A stretch of DNA of 7,612 bases from JBOGEB01 sp050743125 (GCA_050743125.1 JBOGEB010000197.1:1-7612), one strand, 5' to 3'. Shown: positions 1-5,514, counted from the first letter of the stretch. Numbers and translations: made by a program. Notes: generated from the sequence alone by a model not told the origin.

Positions 1-229
1 CCAATCCGGCTAGGCCTTCTTGTTCGCAGCGGTTGCGCCACGCCACGACGCTTTGCGCTGCGCAGCCGATTCGTGCTGCGACCTGTCGTCCGGTGTGCCC
101 GTCGGCGGACAGGAGGATGATTCGCGCTCGCTCCACCGTCCGCGCGGGGAGCGTTTTCGCGCGTGTCCGGCGCTCCAGCTCTTCCCGGTCGCTGTCTGAT
201 GCTTTTATGGCGCGTATCCGTTTGCCCAT
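1..229 (-). CDS. IS630-family transposase, N-terminal part (runs off left edge)
   Basis: The minus strand from ATG at 229 reads MGKRIRAIKASDSDREELER and continues through RTRAKTLPARTVERARIILL and SADGHTGRQVAARIGCAAQS to WRNRCEQEGLAGL at the edge. This is the N-terminal helix-turn-helix region of IS630-family transposases of the kind abundant in Streptomyces, which binds the element's ends. The helix-turn-helix lies at about residues 38-60 (GRQVAARIGCAAQSVVAWR). The family is usually about 350 residues, so roughly the first fifth is here; the DDE catalytic domain would lie outside the window. No lesion is visible. The ribosome binding site is weak (CTAAAGC before the ATG). The family assignment rests on recalled sequence character, not on a search. 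Whether the element is complete cannot be judged. Confidence 0.82.
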   Translation of the reverse strand, partial: MGKRIRAIKASDSDREELERRTRAKTLPARTVERARIILLSADGHTGRQVAARIGCAAQSVVAWRNRCEQEGLAGL

Positions 230-313
230 GCTTTAGTATGGCATATCGGATATGGAGGTTCAAATCACTTCAGCGACTGAACACTAGTTGGTCAGTGCGT
301 CGGCACCGCGAAC
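230..313. other. Non-coding 5' flank of the IS630-like element up to the IS3 end
   Basis: This stretch lies between the IS630 transposase start and the IS3-like terminal repeat and should contain the outer end of the IS630 element. It holds short inverted repeats: ttcag/ctgaa at 269-273 and 277-281, and actga/tcagt at 276-280 and 292-296 around a central ACTAGT. IS630 elements insert at TA, and there is a TA in ACTAGT. I cannot fix the boundary because the other end of the element is not in the window. Confidence 0.35.
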
Positions 314-682
314 TGATCTGCCCCATGTTTTCCGGACAGCTGTTTATGGTTATTTCATGCTGTGAGCTGCCGGTTCACCCACTCGTTGTGGAACCTCTGA
401 CGGGACCCTGTAGCCCAGCCCCGAGTGGAGACGCTTTCTGTTATAGAACCCTTCGATGTGCTTTACGACCTCACGGCGGGCCTGGTCCTTGGTGGCGGAC
501 ACCATCCGGTTGAGCCACTCGTTCTTCAACGCCGCGGAGAACGACTCCGCCGTCGCGTTGTCCCACACCCCGGTGCGCCCGACCGAGCCGCGCAGACCGT
601 ATTCCGCTAAACGGGCTCGGAGCCGGCAGGACGTGTGCTGCGTCCCAAGGTCCGAATGAAAAACGCAGCCGGGCTGCAGATC
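314..682 (-). mobile_element. IS3-family insertion sequence remnant (one end plus 3' third of the transposase)
   Basis: The right-hand limit of an IS3-type element is recognisable at 314-338, which reads TGATCTGCCCC...CCGGACA. This starts with TGA and resembles the terminal repeat of classical IS3. Inward on the minus strand lies the C-terminal part of an IS3 OrfB transposase. The remnant ends inside the transposase gene at about 678-685, where a relaxase sequence takes over. The opposite terminal repeat, OrfA and most of OrfB are missing. The likely history is insertion into the relaxase gene, or beside it, followed by a deletion that removed the far IS end together with the helicase part of the relaxase. 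The inner boundary is estimated from protein similarity and could be off by about ten bases. Confidence 0.75.
355..682 (-). pseudogene. IS3-family transposase OrfB, C-terminal fragment with frameshift
   Basis: The fragment begins around DLQPGCVFHSDLGTQ and runs through AESFSAALKNEWLNRM and IEGFYNRKRLHSGLGYRVPS. It keeps the second catalytic aspartate (HSD, at 650-658) and the glutamate of the DDE triad (in NATAESF), but the first aspartate is gone with the missing N-terminal two thirds. Relatives usually read GVCWDNA or GVCYDNA; here it is GVWDNA, one codon shorter. Near the end the frame goes wrong: the open frame reads EVPQRVGEPAAHSMK and stops at 350-352. Removing one base at 390-391 restores EVHNEWVNRQLTA with a TGA at 355-357, which is the ending I expect for this family. 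The fragment cannot encode an active transposase. It is read in frame with the upstream relaxase. Confidence 0.85.
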
Positions 683-2038
683 CACGATCGGCAGCACCCC
701 CCCCCGGCCGCCGCACACCGCACGCAACGCGGCGGCCTGATCGTCCCCGAGCGGACAGCCCATGTCGGCGTACCGGTCGATGACCGCCGCCACCACCCGA
801 CGCGACACCACATGACGGTCCTCGTCCATCCTCGCCTTGGCGGTGTCGACGATCTGCTGCTCCAACGCGAGCAGCTCCGGGGTGGAGTAGCGCTGCGCCC
901 CGGTGCGGGAGTCCACCAGGGCCGGCACCGCACGCTCGGCCACAAACCGGTCCGCCAGACTCTCCAGCACCTCGACCGGCAGCGTGGTCGCCTCCGGCTG
1001 GTTCGAGACCGCCCGGAGCACCCTCCCACGGGTGAACGTCGATGTCTGGGCGGTCAGCCCGTCAGGGCCGGCCAGCCGGCCGAAGACCGCCTCGGCTGTG
1101 TCCGCGTCGAGCGTGTCACAGGTCCGGACACGTCCGCACAACCGGTCGAACAGACCGGGCAGATCCCAACCGTGGTCGGCCTCCTCGGCAGCCCAACGCT
1201 GCCGCTGCGTCACGAGCGCCTCGTGACACTTGTCCTCTCGGAGCTTGTGCGCCAGCATGTTCCGCACTGCAGGAATGGCCTTCTCCCCTTGCTGCTCACG
1301 CTCGACGCACTCCTCGTCGATCCGCGCCGCCGCCTTGGAGAAGTGGCGGATCACCTCTTCGGGCATGCCGGCGAGTTCGCAGTTGCCGTGCTCGTCCGGC
1401 GCTGCCCACTCCACCCCCAGCGTGCGGGTGAGCTCGTGCTGGTAGGTGGCCCGATACACCGCGTCGGCCTCCATCAATGCGGCCAGCAACGGCCGGGCGT
1501 CGGGCGCGGTCCACCGCTCGTCCGGCCCTTGTGCACGGTTCATCACGATCGCGTGCGTGTGCAGCAGCGGATCCCCCGGCCGGGACGCGCGATGGTCGAA
1601 CCCGATGACCGGCAGACCCGACGCCGCATGCCTGTCCACGCCGTTACGGCCCCGACGGACCGCCGCATACGTCTCCAGCTTCGCGACCGCCGCCGCCACC
1701 CCGGCGTGATGGGCCGCCTTCGCCGCGCTCGACTGCTCGCGGGTGCCGATGCCGTACAGCAGCGACACGCTCTTCGTCGGGCGGAACACCAGGTCCCACG
1801 CCAGGTTCCCGCCCGACCGGTGCAACCGCCCCAACAGCGTCCCGGTGCCGGGATGCTGCCCGGCGAACAGCCGCTCGAACTGCTCCGCCGACACCTCACC
1901 CGACAACCCGAGCGCCGCCGCAGCCGAGCCGAGCACGTAGCCGGGCGCCTCCCCGTCACCGGACAGGTACGCCTCACGATCCTGCGCGATCTGGGCCAGA
2001 TAGTACTTCTGCCAGCCGGCGCCAAGGATCGATCACAC
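683..2038 (-). pseudogene. MobF/TrwC-type conjugative relaxase, truncated N-terminal half
   Basis: TrwC-type relaxases nick one strand of a plasmid at oriT, stay bound through tyrosines, and unwind the DNA with a fused SF1 helicase. The relaxase half is recognisable. There is a motif I-like YYLAQIAQDREAY near the N-terminus with candidate catalytic tyrosines, then WDLVFRPTKSVSLLYG. Next comes the metal-binding segment GDPLLHTHAIVMN at about 1540-1575, preceded by a further histidine in FDHRASRP. The frame continues into LGDDQAAALRAVCGGRGGVLPI, which in the family leads directly into the Walker A motif GxAGTGKT. Here it switches to IS3 sequence instead, so the helicase is absent. At the 5' end a GTG (2036-2038) in a good position is followed at once by an in-frame TGA (2033-2035). 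The next possible start, GTG at 1936, would omit the tyrosines. The gene is therefore broken at both ends. Confidence 0.88.
697..705. repeat. Nine-base C homopolymer (G9 on the coding strand)
   Basis: Nine consecutive C residues lie in the relaxase frame just before the IS3 junction and encode part of the glycine-rich CGGRGGV segment. Runs of this length are prone to slippage and to sequencing length errors. As given, the run keeps the relaxase and the IS3 transposase fragment in the same frame; a change of one base would separate them. Confidence 0.9.
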
Positions 2039-2056
2039 CTACCCCCGGGGTTTGTT

Positions 2057-2071
2057 CCGGCCGCAGGCCGG
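2057..2071. repeat. Palindrome CCGGCC-GCA-GGCCGG
   Basis: This is a perfect inverted repeat with six-base arms and a three-base loop, immediately upstream of the relaxase start on the minus strand. With the palindrome at 2077-2089 it forms a closely spaced pair. It could be a protein-binding site or a short hairpin; the function is unknown. Confidence 0.5.
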
Positions 2072-2076
2072 GTGCC

Positions 2077-2089
2077 GCATCAGTGATGC
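2077..2089. promoter_or_regulatory. Palindrome GCATCA-G-TGATGC, possible operator upstream of the relaxase
   Basis: This is a perfect inverted repeat with six-base arms and a single central base, about 40 bases upstream of the relaxase GTG on the minus strand. Size and symmetry suit a dimeric helix-turn-helix repressor. No matching repressor gene is present in the window, so the operator role is inference from position and symmetry. Confidence 0.35.
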
Positions 2090-2187
2090 AATTCTGTCCT
2101 CGCTCCGCCGACAGAGTAACAGCATCACAAGACAATCCGAGAAAGCTAGAAACGGCCGTTCTGCGAGATCAGATGACTAATGGCTAA

Positions 2188-2219
2188 CAGTAGCGCATAG
2201 TGATAAAGCCCGGCTACTG
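2188..2219. repeat. Inverted repeat CAGTAGC / GCTACTG
   Basis: Seven-base perfect arms lie at 2188-2194 and 2213-2219, separated by 18 bases, in the low-GC part of the intergenic region. Related GCTAAC sequences flank it on both sides. The spacing is long for a simple hairpin. It could be part of a transfer origin or an operator; no function can be assigned from sequence. Confidence 0.35.
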
Positions 2220-2254
2220 ATAGCTAACGACAGGTGGGCAAAAAATGTTCATGG

Positions 2255-2287
2255 CTCGACCTCAGCGTGTAGCGAGGCTGCGTCGAG
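2255..2287. repeat. Inverted repeat CTCGAC / GTCGAG
   Basis: Six-base perfect arms at 2255-2260 and 2282-2287 enclose 21 bases that contain a further, imperfectly placed cagc/gctg pair. The repeat lies downstream of the DUF1152 gene on its strand and could act as a weak terminator or RNA hairpin. There is no T-tract. Confidence 0.25.
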
Positions 2288-2340
2288 TGAGGCTTCTTGC
2301 TCTGGAAAGGCTTTCGGTTAGGGCGACGCCGCTTCGCACC

Positions 2341-2385
2341 CGGGCGCGGGCGCCGTACCGCCCGGTCGGGCTACGCCCGCACCCG
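2341..2385 (-). terminator. Possible GC-rich terminator hairpin over the DUF1152 stop codon
   Basis: The arms CGGGCGCGGGCG (2341-2352) and CGCCCGCACCCG (2374-2385) pair at 11 of 12 positions around a 21-base loop that begins with the DUF1152 stop codon (2371-2373). There is no T-run, which is common for actinomycete terminators. The repeat is strong, but in GC-rich DNA such pairings also arise by chance. Confidence 0.35.
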
Positions 2386-3480
2386 CCACACGGGAGGCAG
2401 GTACTGTGGGTGGGGCTCAGCGCAAAGCAACGCGGTAAGGCGCTCAAGACCCGTCGGCGACAGGCCGAGCACTGTGCGGATCCTGCGCAGGGTCAGGAAG
2501 TCGACGCCTCGCCGGGCTGCGCCCGTCTCGTGCTCGCGAAGCGCGGCGAGCGCATCCGCCGCTTCGAAATCCTTGACCTTGACCTGCTCCCCCAGTCTGG
2601 CGGCCTTCTCCCGCTCGTAGTCCAGTTCACAGACCAGCCCAGCGTCATGGAAGCAGGCCTCGACCTCCTCCAAGCAAGCCGTTGAGAGCAGCCTCTGCCC
2701 AAGGAGATTGTGGGCGAGCACGGTCCGCGGGTCGAACTCGTACACATCAGCCCCGTGGAGGCCGAGGTCGACGATGAAGCCTTCGTCGCGGATCTCAGCC
2801 CGCCCGCTGTACCCCATGACCGATAGCCATACAAGCCCGGTCACCTCCGAGGGATGTCGCTCGAAGACGAATCCGAGGGAACGGACGTGCCCAGTGGAGA
2901 GGCGGAAGGACGCCGCTGGCGCCGAGAGGGTTCGGCAACGCTGAAGGGCATAGGCGTGATCTAGCTCGCCATCGAGCGCTAACCCGAGCACCAGAATCTA
3001 TCCCTAAATCGGCCTTGCGGCGAGGACGAGGAAGTCAGCAAGAGGACTACGTAACGTTGGCTCGTCTCCGCGCGCGAGAATGCCTCCGCCCACGTCGACA
3101 AGTGCGACACAATCAAGTTCGTGTAACTGAACGAGTTCGCGGAGTTGACGGGCTATACCGAACACACCGTGCCGTGGGTCGAGCAGGAAGATCGGTGTCG
3201 CAAGTTCAGCCGCGAGCTGGGGAAGGTGGGACTGGGCAAGAGGCCGAGTGACCGTGGAGGCTGTGACCTGGAAGTTCCATCGACCCACAGGCTTCAGTGC
3301 GGCGAACGCTGTAGGGTCGCACGGGCCTGGAAGGGGATCGATCTCCAGGCGATCCCAGGAGTAGCTCGCGTAGTGGGAGGGCTCCGCACCCCCGCGTTCG
3401 CTGAGGGCTCGTTGGACCATGGCGGTCGCGATCACATCTCCCCCGCCGCCGGCGGCGGCTACAAGCAGCGTTCCTCCCAT
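2371..3480 (-). pseudogene. DUF1152-family protein gene interrupted by two in-frame TAG codons
   Basis: The N-terminal part has the family's hallmarks: LLVAAAGGGGDVIATAMV, then SYSWDRLEIDPLPGP, and near residues 125-150 DVGGGILARGDEPTLRSPLADF. The same frame then reads ARPI, TAG, G, TAG, ILVLGLALDGELDH, with the stops at 3004-3006 and 2998-3000 (codons 159 and 161 from ATG 3480). It continues with FERHPSEVTGLVW, DVYEFDPRTVLAHN and CELDYEREKAARL, as expected for the second half. The two halves need no frameshift, only sense codons in place of the ambers. The molecular function of DUF1152 is not established; the GGGGD stretch suggests a nucleotide- or phosphate-binding loop. With readthrough the product would be 369 residues, somewhat longer than the family's roughly 310, because of a C-terminal extension. 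I chose ATG 3480 because upstream codons (back to 3618) show no family similarity. GGGAGGA just inside that start leaves the true start open. Confidence 0.85.
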
Positions 3481-3640
3481 CTCCGCCCGCAACGTAGCGT
3501 CCTTGGCCCGAGGAGAGTCACTGGCAGCGCTCACAGATATCCGGCGTTTTGCGCTCACTGCATGGCCCGAACCTCCGGTGGCCGGAGACCCAGACGTCTC
3601 CTCAGTGCCTTGTCGCACTTACCAGCTATCTTGAGTTCCA
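3481..3640. other. Divergent intergenic region between DUF1152 and DUF4160
   Basis: These 160 bases separate two divergently read genes and should hold both promoters. A perfect hairpin CTCCGG-TGG-CCGGAG lies at 3573-3587. I see no pair of -35 and -10 boxes with acceptable spacing on either strand. The frames open here on both strands lack family resemblance. Confidence 0.4.
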
Positions 3641-3656
3641 TTCCTGACATCAGGAA
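3641..3656. promoter_or_regulatory. Perfect palindrome TTCCTGA-CA-TCAGGAA, likely operator of the DUF4160-DUF2442 pair
   Basis: Seven-base arms at 3641-3647 and 3650-3656 are perfectly complementary with a two-base centre. The site ends 10 bases before the DUF4160 ATG and overlaps the ribosome binding site. A protein bound here would block transcription or ribosome access, as in autoregulated two-gene stress or toxin-antitoxin operons. As RNA it could form a hairpin masking part of the Shine-Dalgarno sequence. The operator role is inferred from symmetry and position. Confidence 0.5.
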
Positions 3657-3664
3657 GGAAGAGG
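3653..3664 (+). promoter_or_regulatory. Ribosome binding site of DUF4160 (GGAAGGAAGAGG)
   Basis: A purine-rich stretch GGAAGGAAGAGG ends two bases before the ATG at 3667 and offers good Shine-Dalgarno matches (GGAAG, GAGG). It supports that ATG as the original start even though the gene carries a stop at codon 30. Its first bases are part of the palindrome at 3641-3656. Confidence 0.6.
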
Positions 3665-3666
3665 AC

Positions 3667-3918
3667 ATGCCTCGCTGGGCTGAGCTGGCAGGCCATACGC
3701 TGTGGTTTTACTACCAGGAGGAGCATCAGCTCCCGCATGTGGCGGTCCGCGGATAACACCGCGCGACGGTCGCGCTCGACAGCGGAGAGGTCCTCGCCGG
3801 GCATCTACCTCCGAAGCTGCACCGCCTCATCCAGCGCTTCCTGGCCGAGCACCGCGAAGAGGCGTACGCCGCCTGGGAAGCCACTCGACGGGCCGAGCCT
3901 CCGGGTACCATCTCGTGA
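3667..3918 (+). pseudogene. DUF4160-family small protein gene with an in-frame TAA at codon 30
   Basis: From the ATG the frame reads MPRWAELAGHTLWFYYQEEH then QLPHVAVRG, TAA (3754-3756), HRATVALDSGEVLAGHLPPK and on to HREEAYAAWEATRRAEPP, ending with TGA at 3916-3918. The pattern is that of DUF4160: an aromatic strand, a PHVxVxx strand, a DSGEVLAGxLP hairpin, and a C-terminal helix with EEAYAAWE. With a sense codon at position 30 the length (83 residues) is normal for the family. The next gene, DUF2442, starts 12 bases after the TGA, the usual arrangement of these two families. From memory the pair has been discussed as toxin-antitoxin-like; the biochemical role is not established. The stop makes this copy a probable pseudogene unless it is read through or is a sequence error. 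Confidence 0.85.
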
Positions 3919-3930
3919 GGAGGTGAGGCC

Positions 3931-4197
3931 ATGGGACCGATCACTGACGTCACCGACGTACGTGTGCTGTCGCGCTACATCGTTGAGCTCACCTTTGAGA
4001 CGGGAGAAGTGAAGGTCCTCGACTTGGAGCCGCTGTTGGGCGGTCCAGTCTTCGAACCGCTCAAGCAGAACTACGAACTGTTCAAGCAGGTGCGGGCGGA
4101 TGCCGAGGCCGGCACGATCGTGTGGCCTAACGGCGCCGACATCTCACCGCGAACCCTGCACCAGCGAAGTCGAGACGCGGTTCCCCAGGCGTCCTGA
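3931..4197 (+). CDS. DUF2442-family small protein
   Basis: An 88-residue product begins MGPITDVTDVRVLSRYIVEL and continues TFETGEVKVLDLEPLLGGPV, FEPLKQN and ELFKQVRADAEAGTIVWPNG, closing with ADISPRTLHQRS. This matches the DUF2442 fold pattern: a strand pair with FETGEVKVLDL, the LLGGPVFEPL turn, and the signature GTIVWPNGADISP near residues 65-78. The start is well supported by GAGGAGGTGAG at 3917-3927, overlapping the DUF4160 stop, which implies translational coupling. It is the only complete and undamaged gene in the window. DUF2442 proteins commonly sit beside DUF4160. By analogy with small two-gene modules one partner may bind the other or the operator, but this is inference. The last ten or so residues (RDAVPQAS) lie beyond the conserved domain. 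Confidence 0.9.
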   Translation: MGPITDVTDVRVLSRYIVELTFETGEVKVLDLEPLLGGPVFEPLKQNYELFKQVRADAEAGTIVWPNGADISPRTLHQRSRDAVPQAS

Positions 4198-4499
4198 GGC
4201 TTGGGGCGGCTTGGGACCCTGGCCGCATCGTATGCACCGAAGGAACATCCGCGGTGGCTGGCACAACCCGGAGCCACATGGTCGGCTCGGCGCCGACGCG
4301 GGTGTCGACATACCGGAAGCGTGCGAAGGGATCGCATGGAGCGCGGCGATCAAAATGTTTGGTTGCCGACGGCCAGATAGAAGATCGCTCCAGGAACGGC
4401 GCATATGTGCCTGATGCGCGGCGGCAAGGGCGCAGCTAGGACAGAGAGAGGCTGCGTCTGTAATCACACACGCGCGGTTCTGTGCAGATGGCGGGGCCT
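4198..4499. other. Gap between DUF2442 and the GNAT gene; no convincing gene, possible coding relic on the minus strand
   Basis: The two flanking genes converge on these 300 bases. One minus-strand frame, open from about 4433 down to a TAG near 4132, includes FARFRYVDTRVGAEPTMWLR followed by VVPATADVP. In that segment nearly all codons end in C or G, as in real actinomycete genes, but there is no start codon and a stop lies just upstream. A second minus-strand frame from an ATG near 4401 (MRRSWSDLLSGRRQPNILIA) overlaps it. I recognise neither. It could be the shifted remains of a gene. No clear terminator hairpin was found. Confidence 0.3.
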
Positions 4500-4987
4500 C
4501 TACGCGATGGAACGCTCGTATATGACGCGGTGCCTACCAGGTCCTTTCAGGTCGTTGGTCACCCAGAACTCCCCAACTTTGCGGTCGGCGGGAGGGTTGG
4601 CGAAGCCGCTTCGGCGCCAAGTCCGATGGGCGGCATCGTTGTCGAGTTCGCTTGTGAGCCATGCACGTTTGCAGCCGAGCGCCTTAGCGGATGACAGAAC
4701 CGCCTCAAGCAGGGCGGTTGCGATTCCCTGCCTTCGGCTTTCTGATGAACCGCCAGGTCCTGAATATAGAGCTCTTCTGGATTGTCTTGGTTTCGGAACG
4801 AGACAATGAAGCCGACGGGGCAGTCGTCAAGTATGGCCACTTTGCAGGTGGAGGAGAACAAGCGACCGTATAACCAGTAATCGGACTGACCCCTCGGTCG
4901 AGTGAAGGGGTGACCCTGCTTAGCCAGTTCCACAAGAACGTCAGGCTCGACAGCACTCAGCGGCATTACGCTGAGGCCAGTACACAT
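4500..4987 (-). pseudogene. GNAT-family N-acetyltransferase gene with a one-base frameshift
   Basis: The frame from ATG 4987 reads MCTGLSVMPLSAVEPDVLVE, then ILDDCPVGFIVSFRN and EELYIQDLAVHQKAEGR, which is the GNAT central strand pair leading into the acetyl-CoA loop. At 4722-4728 the frame fails. Adding one G to the coding-strand GGG run gives GRGIATALLEAVLSSAKALG and then CKRAWLTSELDNDAAHRTWR. It continues with RSGFANPPADRKVGEFWVTN to a TAG at 4500-4502, for a total of 162 residues, normal for the family. GRGIATALL is the expected pyrophosphate-binding loop (R/QxxGxG/A type). The substrate cannot be predicted. A strong GGGAGGG lies three bases before the ATG and overlaps the stop of the upstream HUMPS-like gene, so the two are one transcription unit. 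As written, the product would end at 142 residues with an unrelated tail. Confidence 0.88.
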
Positions 4988-4990
4988 CAG

Positions 4991-4997
4991 CCCTCCC
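4991..4997 (-). promoter_or_regulatory. Ribosome binding site of the GNAT gene (GGGAGGG)
   Basis: On the minus strand GGGAGGG is followed by CTG and then the ATG at 4987. It overlaps the TAG stop (4997-4999) of the preceding gene, so ribosomes ending there could restart on the acetyltransferase. Confidence 0.7.
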
Positions 4998-5510
4998 TAC
5001 AGATGGGTTTGGATCCGTGGAGAGGGAGCCTTGGCGAGTTGATCCATTAGGGCTAGTGCGGCGGATGGAGGGTCAGTCGTGTCTACCACGCCTCGCCCGA
5101 CGATGAGGATGTCCAGGTCGTAGTCGAGCGCAGTGAGGATGTCCGGGAGGTCGAAGCCGCCGGAAAGTGCGATGGGGAGCTCTGTCCAGCGGCGTAGGTT
5201 CTCGGCTGATTCGCCTATGAAAGGGCCAGAAGTTCCGATGTCGATATTTTCAGTGAGCACGAAGCCATCGACGCCGCACTCCTCCATGCTCTTGACCCAC
5301 ATGTCGGAGCAATGGCCGTGAGGCACATCAATGACGAGCGCCATGCCGTATCGGCGGGCAGCCTCAACCGTGGCTCGGACGGCTAGCACTGACGCCGGAC
5401 CGATGAGCATTACGACGTCGGCCCCAGTCTGCTGAGATCATCTCCGAGACAACGAAGGCAAGGTTTGGATCTGCGCCGCCCAGTTCAGCGCTGTGCGGAT
5501 ACAGATTCAT
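4997..5510 (-). pseudogene. HUMPS/OMP-decarboxylase-like (beta/alpha)8 protein, N-truncated and frameshifted
   Basis: The C-terminal two thirds read VVMLIGPASVLAVRATVEAA and RRYGMALVIDVP. Later come CGVDGFVLTENIDIG, ELPIALSGGFDLPDILTA and LDILIVGRGVVDTTDPPSAA. The order of strand ends, especially the phosphate-binding IALSGGF and LIVGRGV, matches the hexulose-6-phosphate synthase / 3-keto-gulonate-6-phosphate decarboxylase branch of the OMP-decarboxylase superfamily. The start is ATG 5510, four bases after the SARP stop, giving MNLYPHSAELGGADPNLAFV. Removing one base near 5426-5431 joins SEMISAD to GADVVMLIG; the corrected product is 170 residues against roughly 210 in the family. About 45 N-terminal residues are missing, and where relatives have D-x-K-x-x-D (first catalytic residues) this copy appears to have E-L-G-G-A-D, lacking the lysine. 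It is therefore unlikely to be an active enzyme. Confidence 0.75.
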
Positions 5511-5514
5511 CCTG

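Larger units (their letters stand above)
2041..2370. other. Intergenic region between the relaxase and DUF1152 genes
   Basis: About 330 bases without a supportable gene; the part 2090-2250 is clearly less GC-rich than its surroundings. It contains several short palindromes, listed separately, and a direct repeat of GCTAAC at 2183-2188 and 2223-2228. An AT-rich, palindrome-rich segment upstream of a relaxase gene is where an oriT or a transfer-gene operator could lie, but I recognise no nic site or repeat array. Open frames on the plus strand here have no family resemblance and overlap the DUF1152 gene in antisense. Confidence 0.5.

Noticed and set aside
350..400. Programmed frameshifting in the IS3 transposase
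   Set aside because: IS3 elements shift between OrfA and OrfB, which is upstream of the fragment kept here. The shift seen is at the extreme C-terminus and is a plain one-base gain.
635..2086. A 483-codon open frame on the plus strand opposite the relaxase
   Set aside because: It is rich in Arg, Pro, Gly and His with no domain resemblance, as expected of the antisense of a high-GC gene. The minus strand carries clear relaxase motifs.
2245..2685. A 146-codon plus-strand open frame starting near a short A-run
   Set aside because: It overlaps the C-terminal half of DUF1152 in antisense and has no recognisable family features. The minus-strand frame matches DUF1152 throughout.
3145..3756. A plus-strand open frame that ends with the first 29 codons of DUF4160
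   Set aside because: Its upstream part is antisense to DUF1152 and lacks protein character. The real start is ATG 3667 with its ribosome binding site; the frame is only open by chance.
2998..3756. Stop-codon recoding (for example amber readthrough or an unusual amino acid) to explain the interrupted DUF1152 and DUF4160 genes
   Set aside because: DUF1152 has TAG but DUF4160 has TAA and the relaxase TGA, and neighbouring genes have frameshifts. No single recoding scheme covers them, and no recoding element or special tRNA is seen.
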